A stretch of 63,273 nucleotides of DNA. It comes from UBA11889 sp002313255. Its GTDB lineage: Bacteria > Pseudomonadota > Gammaproteobacteria > Pseudomonadales > Azotimanducaceae. Under the pieces are notes generated by a model. The model saw nothing but the letters and a program-made list of their open reading frames with translations. It was not told where the DNA came from and made no database searches. Position numbers and translations under genes: made by a program. The stretch's first letter is position 1. Each line of letters opens with the position of its first letter. Positions 27,913 to 37,580 of this stretch are shown here, piece after piece. The stretch is from the NCBI GenBank assembly GCA_913045265.1, contig CAJWQX010000009.1, positions 1 to 63,273 of the forward strand, written 5' to 3'.

Positions 27913-28652
27913 CGCGATACCGATTTACAGATTTTTGCGAATTCCTTGAATTCAAGCGATGCTCCTCCCACCAGACCTCCGTCGATATCCCCCTCTGCAA
28001 ACAATTCAGCTGCAGTATTCGCGTTCACACTACCGCCGTACAAAACCCTGGTATTTTTCGCAGTCGTTGCATCGGATTTCGTCAGAAAAGCTCTGATAAA
28101 CGCGTGCATTGATTGGGCTTGATCCGGTCTCGCCGTTTCTCCTGTACCTATTGCCCAAACCGGTTCATAAGCAATAACCGCGTTCGCGAATGCCTTATTT
28201 CCCACGCTTTTTAGAATGACATCGATCTGTCCTGCCACGACAGATTCCGCCCTACCTTCCAGTCTCTCTTCGAGAGATTCACCGACGCACAATAGCGGAG
28301 TAAGCCCCGCACGCTGGCACGCAATAAATTTTTCAGCAACTAGCACGTCAGATTCACCAAACAAATTACGTCTTTCAGAGTGTCCAACTAATCCGTACGT
28401 AGCACCCGAATCCACGGCCATTTCTGCACTGATTTCTCCAGTGTACGCACCGCTACTAACGTTACACACATTCTGCACACCGACTGAAATCGAACGCTCT
28501 GCAAAACCTTCGGTCAATATCGACGTATAAAGAAAAGGAGGGAAAAGCACGACGTCAAGTGAACCGTCCGCATCAAAGTGCTGCAGGAATTCGCGACAAA
28601 TAGCCCTGGAACCATTCATCTTCCAATTGGCAGCAACCATCGGGGCACGCAC
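27909..28652 (-). CDS. tpiA: Triosephosphate isomerase
   Basis: A 247-aa TIM-barrel enzyme of glycolysis and gluconeogenesis. Catalytic Lys is in ANWKMNG, His in VGHSERR, and Glu in AYEPVWAIGTG. The GGSVN phosphate loop is also present. GTG 28652 gives the typical VRAPMVAANWKMN start; ATG 28640 is four codons in. It lies between glmM (49 bp) and secG (overlap), the pseudomonad-like glmM-tpiA-secG order. Confidence 0.97.
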   Translation of the reverse strand: MRAPMVAANWKMNGSRAICREFLQHFDADGSLDVVLFPPFLYTSILTEGFAERSISVGVQNVCNVSSGAYTGEISAEMAVDSGATYGLVGHSERRNLFGESDVLVAEKFIACQRAGLTPLLCVGESLEERLEGRAESVVAGQIDVILKSVGNKAFANAVIAYEPVWAIGTGETARPDQAQSMHAFIRAFLTKSDATTAKNTRVLYGGSVNANTAAELFAEGDIDGGLVGGASLEFKEFAKICKSVSR

Positions 28653-28701
28653 CGCTCTTCCACCAGTCGCAAAGGGCCCAGGATAGTAGCAAGCACGTTC
28701 C

Positions 28702-30069
28702 TTATTGTGAACGCAAAGTTCCAGCCCGCGTATCCACCGAGGTAAGCGCTACATCTGCGATCCTCTCCGCATATCGGCGGACGTCCATAGGATTCTTCCC
28801 CTCAACCATAACCCTCAACAGTGGCTCCGTACCGGACGGGCGAACCAATACCCGGCCAACTCCCCCTAGCTTTCCCTCGACGTCACGAATTGCATTGACA
28901 ACGTTAGGATGATTCACCACACCACCCGGATCTTCCATAGCAACGTTCATCATTTCTTGCGGTAATTTCGTCATGCCCCTTTTAAGATCTGACAAAGAAC
29001 GATTCAGCGAGACCATCGCGACAAGCACCTGGAGAGCAGAAACGATCCCATCGCCAGTTGTCGCCCAATCGAGACAAATGATATGTCCGGAACTTTCACC
29101 GCCCAGCACCCAACCTTTGTCACGCATTAGCTCTACCACATAACGATCGCCGACCTTTGCTCTCTCGAACGGAATACCCAGACCCTCAAACGCTTGCTGG
29201 AGCCCGCCGTTGGACATTTCAGTTCCAACAACACCTCCACAAAATCGATTCCGCATCCGCATCGAGAGGGCGATCACATATAGCAGTTCGTCGCCGTCGA
29301 CAATTTCTCCCTCCGAGTCAACCATTATTACGCGATCGCCATCTCCATCGAGCGCGATTCCTACATCGGCACTTAACTCCAAAACTTTTTCCCGCAGAAG
29401 CTCTGGATACGTTGATCCGCAATTTTTATTGATATTCGAACCATCGGGATCAACCGAAATCCCAATGACATCGGCGTCTAGTTCACGGTACACGCGGGGA
29501 GCTACGGCATACGCAGCGCCATTCGCACAGTCCAAAACAACCTTTAGTCCATCAAGTCGTATCCGCGAATCAACGGTTTCTTTACAAAACTCGATATATC
29601 GACCGCGCGCATCATCGATGCGAAAGACGTGGCCCAAATTCGACGCAATAACAGGAGGCAGCGGCGTATTAAGCTGTCTTTCAATCGATAGCTCCATCGC
29701 GTCACTAAGCTTGTTCGCTTCACTGTCGAAAAACTTAAGCCCGTTATCTTCAAAAGGATTGTGGGAAGCGCTTATGACAATCCCGAGATCACCACGCATC
29801 GTGCGCGTCATGTACGCAACTGCGGGAGTAGGAATAGGACCCAGCAGCGCCACATCAACTCCTGCGGACGACAACCCAGCCTCCAACGCAGACTCCAGCA
29901 TGTAACCAGAATTTCTTGTGTCCTTCCCAAGAATTACAAGCGGCCTTCGTCCCTTTGCAGAGAGAGTCCTGCCGACAGACCGCCCCAATTTCAAAAAGAA
30001 ATCAGGGTTAATAAGGTCGTCGCCAACGCGTCCGCGAATGCCATCGGTTCCGAAATACTGCTTACTCAA
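28702..30069 (-). CDS. glmM: Phosphoglucosamine mutase
   Basis: Converts glucosamine-6-P to glucosamine-1-P on the way to UDP-GlcNAc. The 455-aa alpha-phosphohexomutase has the phosphoserine loop GIVISASHNPFEDNGLKFF, the metal loop DGDGDRVIMVD and the phosphate-binding RPSGTEPLLRVM. The start is TTG 30069 with GGGAGG upstream. The usual upstream neighbour folP is missing: only 123 bp with no gene separate glmM from ftsH. Confidence 0.97.
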   Translation of the reverse strand: MSKQYFGTDGIRGRVGDDLINPDFFLKLGRSVGRTLSAKGRRPLVILGKDTRNSGYMLESALEAGLSSAGVDVALLGPIPTPAVAYMTRTMRGDLGIVISASHNPFEDNGLKFFDSEANKLSDAMELSIERQLNTPLPPVIASNLGHVFRIDDARGRYIEFCKETVDSRIRLDGLKVVLDCANGAAYAVAPRVYRELDADVIGISVDPDGSNINKNCGSTYPELLREKVLELSADVGIALDGDGDRVIMVDSEGEIVDGDELLYVIALSMRMRNRFCGGVVGTEMSNGGLQQAFEGLGIPFERAKVGDRYVVELMRDKGWVLGGESSGHIICLDWATTGDGIVSALQVLVAMVSLNRSLSDLKRGMTKLPQEMMNVAMEDPGGVVNHPNVVNAIRDVEGKLGGVGRVLVRPSGTEPLLRVMVEGKNPMDVRRYAERIADVALTSVDTRAGTLRSQ

Positions 30070-30192
30070 AACGCCTCCCGTTCAAGAAGGGAACCAGGTA
30101 GGAGCTCCGGATCAAGCAAACCTCAGAGACATTTCCCACTCGTACGTTCTGATTGAGATTCAGCAAACAATCGGCTTCGTTTGGTGGGTAGC

Positions 30193-32100
30193 TTAAGTTT
30201 CCTCTAGAGGATCGCCGACGGAACCTTCTTGACTGTTTTTGTCGTTATTGGTTTCCGATGTAATAACGCCTTCATCGGGTGCTCTAGGCTTTGCACCCGC
30301 CATTATGTCACCGACTTGAGCCGTCGATAACGTCTCGTATTCCATCAAGGCATCGGCCATTACGTGGAGTTTCTCTACGTTGTCTTGCAGAATCTTTTTC
30401 GCTCTTTTATAGCAACCATCGATAATTTTTCTGACCTCTTCGTCAATTTCCCTGGCGGTCTGCGAAGAAATCGTTTTCGATTGCGTACCAGCGGACATGC
30501 CCAGAAACACCTCTCCTTCCTCATCGTCATATTTCACTGGGCCCATCCTTTCCGATAGCCCCCATTTAGTAACCATATTACGCGCGAGCTGAGTAGCTCG
30601 CTCTATATCGTTGGATGCTCCAGTGGTCACCCCATCCGCACCACTTATCAATTCCTCCGCAATACGGCCGCCCAGTAAAGAGCAAATTTGGGACTCTACC
30701 GACCGCCGACTGTGGCTATAACGATCCTCCTCTGGCAAAAACATGGTGACACCGAGTGCTCTACCTCGAGGAACGATGGTAATTTTGTAAAGTTGATCGT
30801 GATCGGGGACTGTATATCCAACTATCGCATGTCCAGACTCGTGATACGCCGTATTCAGTTTTTCTTTCTCGGACATCACCATCGACTTACGTTCCGCGCC
30901 CATCATGACTTTATCTTTAGCCTTTTCGAATTCCTCCATTTCAACCAACCGTTTACCGCCACGGGCAGCAAAAAGTGCGGCTTCATTAACAATATTTTCG
31001 AGGTCGGCGCCAGAAAATCCCGGGGTTCCGCGTGCCAAAATCGACGGTTCAACGTCATCTGAAATCGGAACTTTCCGCATGTGAACATTTAATATTTGTT
31101 CTCGCCCTCGAATATCCGGCAAGGAGACAACGACCTGTCGATCAAAACGTCCGGGCCTCAACAAAGCTGGGTCAAGGACATCTGGCCTATTCGTCGCAGC
31201 AATGACGATGACGCCATTATTAGGTTCAAATCCATCCATCTCGACCAACAGTTGATTGAGGGTTTGTTCGCGCTCATCGTGACCGCCACCCAAGCCCGCT
31301 CCCCGATGGCGGCCCACCGCGTCGATTTCATCAATAAAAATGATGCACGGAGCTTGTTTCTTGCCCTGTTCAAACATATCGCGTACGCGAGAGGCACCGA
31401 CACCGACAAACATCTCGACAAAGTCCGAGCCGGATATCGTAAAAAAGGGAACTTTTGCTTCGCCGGCTATTGCCTTAGCAAGCAGGGTCTTTCCGGTTCC
31501 CGGCGCGCCAATCATGAGCGTGCCACGAGGAATACGACCACCCAACCGCTGAAACTTACCGGGGTCCATGAGAAATTCAACGAGCTCCTGGACTTCTTCC
31601 TTAGCTTCGTCCACGCCTGCAACATCATCAAACGTAGTCTTGATCTGATCTTCAGACAGCAAACGGGCTTTACTTTTGCCAAACGCCAAGGGACCGCCTC
31701 GGCCCCCAACTCCACCCTGCATTTGCCTCATAAAAAGCATGAAGACGGCGATAATGATCAGGATAGGAAAGCTTGCGATCAGTAGCTGAGCCCAAAATCC
31801 TTCGGTTTCGGCTTCTTTCCCCACGATCTCGACGTCGTGTTCCATCAAATCGTCTAATAGTCTCGGGTCCGGCGCCGGGATAATGACCTTAAAACGAGAA
31901 GTATCCTTCCGAATCACCGTTAGGTATTCATGCTGACCATCGAATTCGACCTGGCGAATCTCGTTACGGTTTACCTGTTCGATAAAGTCGGAGTAGCTGA
32001 TTTCCTGTGGCTCACTCACCCCGCTAAAATTATTAAACACGGTCAGTAGGACAGCGGCGATAATTAGCCAAAGCAGGATATTTTTTCCCATATCGTTCAA
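30193..32100 (-). CDS. ftsH: ATP-dependent zinc metalloprotease FtsH
   Basis: Membrane-anchored AAA+ protease of 635 aa that degrades misfolded membrane proteins and regulators such as sigma-32 and LpxC in E. coli. Two N-terminal helices flank a periplasmic domain. Then come Walker A GAPGTGKTLLAKA, Walker B IIFIDEIDAVG, the SRH and the zinc motif HESGH. The gene is divergent from yhbY; rlmE, which normally lies directly upstream of ftsH, is not here. Confidence 0.98.
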   Translation of the reverse strand: MNDMGKNILLWLIIAAVLLTVFNNFSGVSEPQEISYSDFIEQVNRNEIRQVEFDGQHEYLTVIRKDTSRFKVIIPAPDPRLLDDLMEHDVEIVGKEAETEGFWAQLLIASFPILIIIAVFMLFMRQMQGGVGGRGGPLAFGKSKARLLSEDQIKTTFDDVAGVDEAKEEVQELVEFLMDPGKFQRLGGRIPRGTLMIGAPGTGKTLLAKAIAGEAKVPFFTISGSDFVEMFVGVGASRVRDMFEQGKKQAPCIIFIDEIDAVGRHRGAGLGGGHDEREQTLNQLLVEMDGFEPNNGVIVIAATNRPDVLDPALLRPGRFDRQVVVSLPDIRGREQILNVHMRKVPISDDVEPSILARGTPGFSGADLENIVNEAALFAARGGKRLVEMEEFEKAKDKVMMGAERKSMVMSEKEKLNTAYHESGHAIVGYTVPDHDQLYKITIVPRGRALGVTMFLPEEDRYSHSRRSVESQICSLLGGRIAEELISGADGVTTGASNDIERATQLARNMVTKWGLSERMGPVKYDDEEGEVFLGMSAGTQSKTISSQTAREIDEEVRKIIDGCYKRAKKILQDNVEKLHVMADALMEYETLSTAQVGDIMAGAKPRAPDEGVITSETNNDKNSQEGSVGDPLEET

Positions 32101-32291
32101 AGACTTATCCTCCTAGCACGCGGTACCAGGACACCACTTTCCGGGCTCGATAGACTACACCAGGTAAGTGGCTCCGGCTATCAAGCAATATTTGGGCGGA
32201 ATGAGACTTTACAAGTGATAGATTATTCTCGGCCAGATAAAAACCATGTCGGTTCGTCCCCGCGACTTCGACACGCAATTTTCACCAACAT

Positions 32292-32597
32292 ATGCAGATC
32301 ATGGATACAAAAGTACTAAAGGCTATTGCACATCATCTCGATCCAATCGTAAGCATTGGTAACGCAGGATTATCAACAAGCGTCATTGCCGAATTGAAAC
32401 GCGCCATCTCAGATCATGAATTGATCAAAATACGGTTGAACGTCGAAGATAGAAAATTTCGACGCGAACTCGCCAACGAGGTCGCACAACTGCTATGCGC
32501 AAAGTTGGTTCAGCAAATAGGGAAGGTCTTTGTGGTGTATCGCCCTAACGAGCAAACTTGCCCCGCTCTATCAAACATCACGCGTTTTGGGCATTAA
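32292..32597 (+). CDS. yhbY: CRM-domain RNA-binding protein YhbY
   Basis: A 101-aa single CRM domain protein associated with pre-50S ribosomal particles in E. coli. Typical features: LKAIAHHLDPIVSIGNAGLS (the GxxG loop) and HELIKIRL. The start may be ATG 32292 or ATG 32301. It is divergent from ftsH and converges on greA with an 18-bp gap, as in other gammaproteobacteria. Confidence 0.94.
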   Translation: MQIMDTKVLKAIAHHLDPIVSIGNAGLSTSVIAELKRAISDHELIKIRLNVEDRKFRRELANEVAQLLCAKLVQQIGKVFVVYRPNEQTCPALSNITRFGH

Positions 32598-32615
32598 CTA
32601 CACAAAAACCTGGCT

Positions 32616-33089
32616 TCAAAGATGTTCAACAGTATCGACTTCGTATTCGCGCTCACCATCGGGTGATTTTACGACCACGGTATCGCCGAGACTTTTACCC
32701 ACCATCGCCCTCGCCATCGGAGATAACACCGAGATCTTATCTTCTTTAATGTCAGCTTCATCTTCTCCGACAATTTTGTATCTCACTTCCTGATGAATAC
32801 CTTGTTCTACCAACGTCACGGTGCAGCCAAATACAACTTTTCCGCTTGGGCTGATCTTTGTTATGTCGATAACTTGAGCATCACTGAGCTTGGCTTCAAT
32901 CTCTTGTATTCGCCCTTCCGTAAAACCCTGTTGCTCTTTAGCTGCATGATATTCAGCATTCTCACGCAAATCGCCATGCTCTCGAGCCTCGGCAATCGAG
33001 AGAGTCACAGACGGCCGCACAACGCGTTTGAGATGCGTCAATTCTCCTCTCAGTTTCGCAGCACCCTCCACGGTCATGGGCGTAGTCAC
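32616..33089 (-). CDS. greA: Transcription elongation factor GreA
   Basis: A 157-aa factor that rescues backtracked RNA polymerase by stimulating transcript cleavage. The N-terminal coiled coil has the acidic tip (REHGDLRENAEYHAAKEQQ) and the C-terminal FKBP-like domain ends normally. The ATG overlaps the carB stop by 4 bases, so it is translated from the carAB message. Confidence 0.98.
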   Translation of the reverse strand: MTTPMTVEGAAKLRGELTHLKRVVRPSVTLSIAEAREHGDLRENAEYHAAKEQQGFTEGRIQEIEAKLSDAQVIDITKISPSGKVVFGCTVTLVEQGIHQEVRYKIVGEDEADIKEDKISVLSPMARAMVGKSLGDTVVVKSPDGEREYEVDTVEHL

Positions 33090-36000
33090 GCTTGCGATCC
33101 TCGATGTATTTCCTGAAGGCTTCGAACCCGATTACTGTTCCCATGTCGCATCGCAATACAGAAAGCTTCGCCGCCCGCAAGAGTCGTGGTGTAGCACACT
33201 TTATGACGTAGCGCGAGACGCCTAATAACCGCCGAGTCAAGAATCGCCTGGCGGCCTTCTGTAGTATTAACAATCAATGTTGGTGGGTCATTCTTTATAA
33301 GGTCTGTTACGTCTGGTCGACCTTCCGTAACTTTGTTGACTACTGCAGTACTTACGCCAGAATCCCTTAGAATTTTTGCAGTTCCCCTTGTAGCGGCAAT
33401 CTCAAAGCCCAAAGCCGTTAATTGCCTACCGACCTCAGCTACATACGGCCGATCTGATTTCTTAACGCTTATGAAAGCCAACCCGCCCTTAGGCAAAATT
33501 TCTCCCGCAGCTAACGTAGCCTTAGCGAAAGCCTCGCCGAACGAGTCACCAATCCCCATGACTTCTCCAGTCGATTTCATTTCTGGTCCGAGTATCGGAT
33601 CGACCCCAGGGAATTTGGTAAACGGGAACACAGACTCCTTAACGGAGTAGTGGACAGGGACAATTTCTTCTGTAAATCCTTGGGCTTCCAGGCTTTCGCC
33701 AACCATACAACGAGCCGCGATTTTGGCGAGCGAGACCCCAATCGATTTCGAAACAAATGGCACAGTACGTGATGCCCTTGGGTTGACTTCTAGTACATAG
33801 ACTTTTTCATCTTGAACCGCCAATTGAACATTCATTAAACCAACAACGCCCAGTTCCAGTGCCAGTGATTCCACCTGATCTCGTATTTCGCATTGAATAT
33901 CGGAATCGAGACGATATGGGGGTAGTGAGCAAGCCGAATCGCCGGAGTGCACGCCCGCCTGTTCAATATGTTGCATGATGGCACCAATCACCACTCGTTC
34001 CCCATCACATACGGCGTCTACGTCGACCTCCACGGCTTGATCCAAGAATCGATCAAGTAGCACGGGTGATGCATTAGATACTTGAAACGCAGATTCCATA
34101 TATCGTTGGAGATCTTGCGGACCGTATACGATCTCCATAGCACGGCCACCTAGGACGTACGACGGTCGGACAACAATCGGATAGCCGATCTCATTTGCAG
34201 CTCGCGCTGCGCTAACTGGTTCAATGACGGTACGGTTCGACGGTTGCCTCAATGCAACTTTATCGATCATTGCCTGAAACCGTTCCCGATTTTCAGCTCG
34301 ATCTATCGCATCCGCACTCGTCCCGAGAATTGGAACGCCCGCGGCCTCGAGCTGATCAACTAACTTGAGAGGGGTCTGACCTCCAAATTGGACAATGACA
34401 CCGTGAGGTTTCTCTACGTCAACGATGGCAAGTACGTCCTCCAAAGTCACTGGCTCAAAGTAGAGACGGTCTGACGTGTCATAGTCAGTCGAAACGGTCT
34501 CCGGATTACAATTCACCATAATCGTTTCGTATCCGTCTTCACGCAATGCCGTGGCCGCGTGGACACAGCAATAATCAAACTCGATGCCCTGACCGATCCG
34601 GTTCGGACCGCCGCCCAAAACCATGATTTTTCGCTCTTTCGTCGGTTGCGCCTCACACTCTTCTTCGTAAGTCGAATACATGTAGGCAGTCGCAGCCTCG
34701 AATTCAGCGGCGCAAGTATCAACTCGTTTAAAAACTGGGCTGACACCAAGTGACTTACGATATTCCCTAAATTCTTCCTCCGAGCATCTACATATCGACG
34801 CTAGGCGGACGTCAGAAAAACCATCTCTCTTCAATAGGCGGACGTGGGCTTCTGTAAGATTTCTCAAATCCTGACCGTTAAGCGACTTCTCCGTTCGAAC
34901 AAGGTCTTCAATTTGGGCCAGAAACCACTTGTCGATGCTCGTGGCTTCCGCAATTTCTCCGATGGTCATTCCCTCGCGGAAAGCATCTGCGACAAACCAA
35001 ATCCGCTCCGCTCCAGCCTGTCGTAATTCGTGAGCAAGGATCGATGCCCGTTCGTCGTCATTCGGGGAGAGGATCGGATCTAAGCCCATCACTCCGGTCT
35101 CGAGGCCTCTCAAAGCTTTCTGGAAAGATTCTTTGAAAGTACGCCCGATCGCCATAACTTCGCCGACGGATTTCATCTGGGTCGTTAGTCGATTTTCAGC
35201 TTGACTGAATTTCTCAAAAGTAAAACGCGGTACCTTAGTCACCACGTAATCAATCGAAGGTTCAAACGAAGCAGGCGTTGCTCCGGTGATATCGTTAATC
35301 AGCTCGTCCAGGGTATACCCGACCGCTAACTTAGCCGCGACCTTGGCGATAGGAAATCCCGTTGCTTTCGATGCAAGAGCCGACGATCGCGATACTCGCG
35401 GGTTCATTTCAATAACGAGCATGCGACCTGAATCCGGGTCGAGCGCGAATTGAACGTTTGAACCCCCCGTATCAACACCGATTTCCCGTAACACAGCGAT
35501 TGATGCGCTACGCATCAATTGGTATTCCTTGTCGGTCAGTGTTTGTGCAGGTGCCACCGTGATCGAATCTCCGGTGTGGATTCCCATCGGATCAACATTT
35601 TCGATTGAACAAACGATGATGCAGTTGTCGGCACGATCACGTACAACCTCCATCTCAAATTCTTTCCATCCCAATAGCGATTCATCGATCAATAACTCGC
35701 TGGTTGGCGAAAGATCTAAGCCCCCCGAACATATCTCGATAAATTCCTCGCGGTTGTATGCAATCCCGCCGCCACTCCCACCCAGAGTAAAGGAAGGTCT
35801 AATGATGCAGGGGAATCCAAGCTGGCTCTGGACCTGAAGCGCTTCTTCCAAACTATGTGCGATCGCGGAACGGGGAGTTTCTAACCCAATCCGCCGCATG
35901 GCGTGATCAAAACGCTCTCTATCTTCCGCTTTGTCAATCGCATCATGACTGGCACCAATGAGTTCAACATTGTGGGCGTCAAGGACTCCTTCACGAACGA

Positions 36001-36304
36001 GATCAAGCGCACAATTGAGTCCGGTCTGGCCGCCCATCGTAGGTAACAACGCCTCCGGTTTTTCCCGAACAATGATCTCAGCAACAGTTTTCCACTCCAC
36101 CGGCTCTATGTAGGTCGCATCTGCCATCGTAGGATCCGTCATTATCGTCGCCGGATTCGAATTGACCAACACGACCCGATATCCCTCGCTGCGAAGAGCT
36201 TTGCATGCCTGCGCACCGGAATAATCAAATTCGCAAGCCTGCCCGATGACGATTGGGCCAGCGCCGATGATAAGCACGGTCTCTATATCCTCGCGCTTAG
36301 GCAT
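33086..36304 (-). CDS. carB: Carbamoyl-phosphate synthase large subunit
   Basis: A 1072-aa synthetase that uses ammonia from CarA, bicarbonate and two ATP to make carbamoyl phosphate for pyrimidines and arginine. Two homologous ATP-grasp halves are visible (RPSFTLGGSGGGIAYN in the first, RPSYVLGGRAMEIVYG in the second), as is the C-terminal MGS-type allosteric domain. It overlaps carA by 8 bases and greA by 4. Confidence 0.99.
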   Translation of the reverse strand: MPKREDIETVLIIGAGPIVIGQACEFDYSGAQACKALRSEGYRVVLVNSNPATIMTDPTMADATYIEPVEWKTVAEIIVREKPEALLPTMGGQTGLNCALDLVREGVLDAHNVELIGASHDAIDKAEDRERFDHAMRRIGLETPRSAIAHSLEEALQVQSQLGFPCIIRPSFTLGGSGGGIAYNREEFIEICSGGLDLSPTSELLIDESLLGWKEFEMEVVRDRADNCIIVCSIENVDPMGIHTGDSITVAPAQTLTDKEYQLMRSASIAVLREIGVDTGGSNVQFALDPDSGRMLVIEMNPRVSRSSALASKATGFPIAKVAAKLAVGYTLDELINDITGATPASFEPSIDYVVTKVPRFTFEKFSQAENRLTTQMKSVGEVMAIGRTFKESFQKALRGLETGVMGLDPILSPNDDERASILAHELRQAGAERIWFVADAFREGMTIGEIAEATSIDKWFLAQIEDLVRTEKSLNGQDLRNLTEAHVRLLKRDGFSDVRLASICRCSEEEFREYRKSLGVSPVFKRVDTCAAEFEAATAYMYSTYEEECEAQPTKERKIMVLGGGPNRIGQGIEFDYCCVHAATALREDGYETIMVNCNPETVSTDYDTSDRLYFEPVTLEDVLAIVDVEKPHGVIVQFGGQTPLKLVDQLEAAGVPILGTSADAIDRAENRERFQAMIDKVALRQPSNRTVIEPVSAARAANEIGYPIVVRPSYVLGGRAMEIVYGPQDLQRYMESAFQVSNASPVLLDRFLDQAVEVDVDAVCDGERVVIGAIMQHIEQAGVHSGDSACSLPPYRLDSDIQCEIRDQVESLALELGVVGLMNVQLAVQDEKVYVLEVNPRASRTVPFVSKSIGVSLAKIAARCMVGESLEAQGFTEEIVPVHYSVKESVFPFTKFPGVDPILGPEMKSTGEVMGIGDSFGEAFAKATLAAGEILPKGGLAFISVKKSDRPYVAEVGRQLTALGFEIAATRGTAKILRDSGVSTAVVNKVTEGRPDVTDLIKNDPPTLIVNTTEGRQAILDSAVIRRLALRHKVCYTTTLAGGEAFCIAMRHGNSNRVRSLQEIHRGSQA

Positions 36305-37439
36305 CGGCGCCCTCGTTCTTGTAATCAGACATCATTTGGACAAATCGATCGAAAAGATAGGCACAGTCCTGCGGTCCTGGGCTAGCTTCCGGGTGGCCTT
36401 GAAAACCGAACGCCGGTTTGTCCGTTCTGGCTAACCCTTGGAGAGAACCGTCGAAGAGCGACACGTGCGTAACCTCTAGATTTTGAGGCAAAGAGTCCCC
36501 GTCTACGGCAAAACCGTGGTTCTGGCTGGTGATGATGACGCGACCCGTCGATAAATCCTGAACTGGATGATTTGCACCGTGATGGCCATGGGTCATCTTG
36601 ACTGTCCTTGCGTCGCTCGCCAAAGCCAGTAACTGACAGCCGAGGCAAATCCCAAACAACGGAAGTCCTGTCTCTAAGAATTTTCTTATAGCGGTAATCG
36701 CGTAATCGCAAGGGTCGGGATCGCCCGGACCGTTGGATAGAAAAACTCCGTCGGGATGCATTGCCATCACAGTTTCGGCAGACGTCGTTGCTGGTACCAG
36801 CGTCACGTCGCATCCTCGATCGGACAAAAGACGTGAAATTGCGTGTTTTATACCAAAGTCATAGGCAACGACCTTATGGACAAAAGGCTCTGATTCGGCA
36901 TAACCCTCGCCTAAACGCCAACTGCCACCCCTCCAACTCACGACATCCTGACGACTCACCACTTTCGCTAAATCCATCCCAGCTAATCCCGGAAATGCAT
37001 TTGCCTGAGCGAGAGCGTCATCCTCAGAGACTTCTTCGCATGCCATTAAACAACCGGCTAAAGAACCCTTCCGCCGAAGAATTCGAGTTAGTCTGCGCGT
37101 ATCGATCCCGTCGATAGCGACGACCTCTTTATCTCGCAGAAAATCAGTAAGCGATTGACTAGCCCTCCAACTACTTACCTCGACCGGGAGATCGCGTATC
37201 ACCAGGCCGTCTGCCCATACGCGGTCGGACTCCATGTCCTCCTCATTCGTTCCGGTATTTCCGATATGGGGATACGTGAGGGTAATAATTTGGCGGGCAT
37301 AAGACGGGTCGGTAAGAATTTCTTGATAACCGGTCATCGCCGTATTGAAGACGACTTCTCCAGTTGCCGTGCCAGGAATACCAATGGAGCGCCCGCGAAA
37401 AACGCTACCGTCTTCAAGTACCAGTATGGCGGGCTTCAC
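36297..37439 (-). CDS. carA: Carbamoyl-phosphate synthase small subunit
   Basis: Glutamine amidotransferase subunit, 380 aa from GTG 37439. The catalytic Cys is in FGICLGCQLLALAS, and the His/Glu of the triad in GFQGHPEASPGPQD. The frame stays open to ATG 37484, but those 15 codons lie on the stem and T-tract of a terminator-like hairpin, and VKPAILVLEDGSVFRG matches the CarA N-terminus. AGGAA sits just before the GTG. carA-carB-greA form one overlapping unit. Confidence 0.97.
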   Translation of the reverse strand: MKPAILVLEDGSVFRGRSIGIPGTATGEVVFNTAMTGYQEILTDPSYARQIITLTYPHIGNTGTNEEDMESDRVWADGLVIRDLPVEVSSWRASQSLTDFLRDKEVVAIDGIDTRRLTRILRRKGSLAGCLMACEEVSEDDALAQANAFPGLAGMDLAKVVSRQDVVSWRGGSWRLGEGYAESEPFVHKVVAYDFGIKHAISRLLSDRGCDVTLVPATTSAETVMAMHPDGVFLSNGPGDPDPCDYAITAIRKFLETGLPLFGICLGCQLLALASDARTVKMTHGHHGANHPVQDLSTGRVIITSQNHGFAVDGDSLPQNLEVTHVSLFDGSLQGLARTDKPAFGFQGHPEASPGPQDCAYLFDRFVQMMSDYKNEGADA

Positions 37440-37450
37440 TTGCTTCCTAT

Positions 37451-37482
37451 AAAAAGGCGGGAAAGACTTCCGCCCTCCCGCC
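37451..37482 (-). terminator. Terminator-like hairpin between dapB and carA (possible attenuator)
   Basis: The minus strand reads GGCGGGA, a 13-base loop, TCCCGCC and then five T: a perfect 7-bp GC-rich stem with a T-run. It ends 11 bases before the chosen carA GTG. It could end the dapB transcript or serve as a leader attenuator for carAB-greA. Confidence 0.7.
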
Positions 37483-37580
37483 ATAGCTTCGTATCGCCCG
37501 ACCCGAAATCGAGCGCCAGAATTCTAGCGGCAAACGGGAATAATTGCGCGGATCATAGTGTCGTCACCGCAAAAAATGGT

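Noticed and set aside
30070..30192. Remnant of folP between ftsH and glmM
   Set aside because: No frame in the 123 bp shows any pterin-binding motif; nothing recognisable remains.
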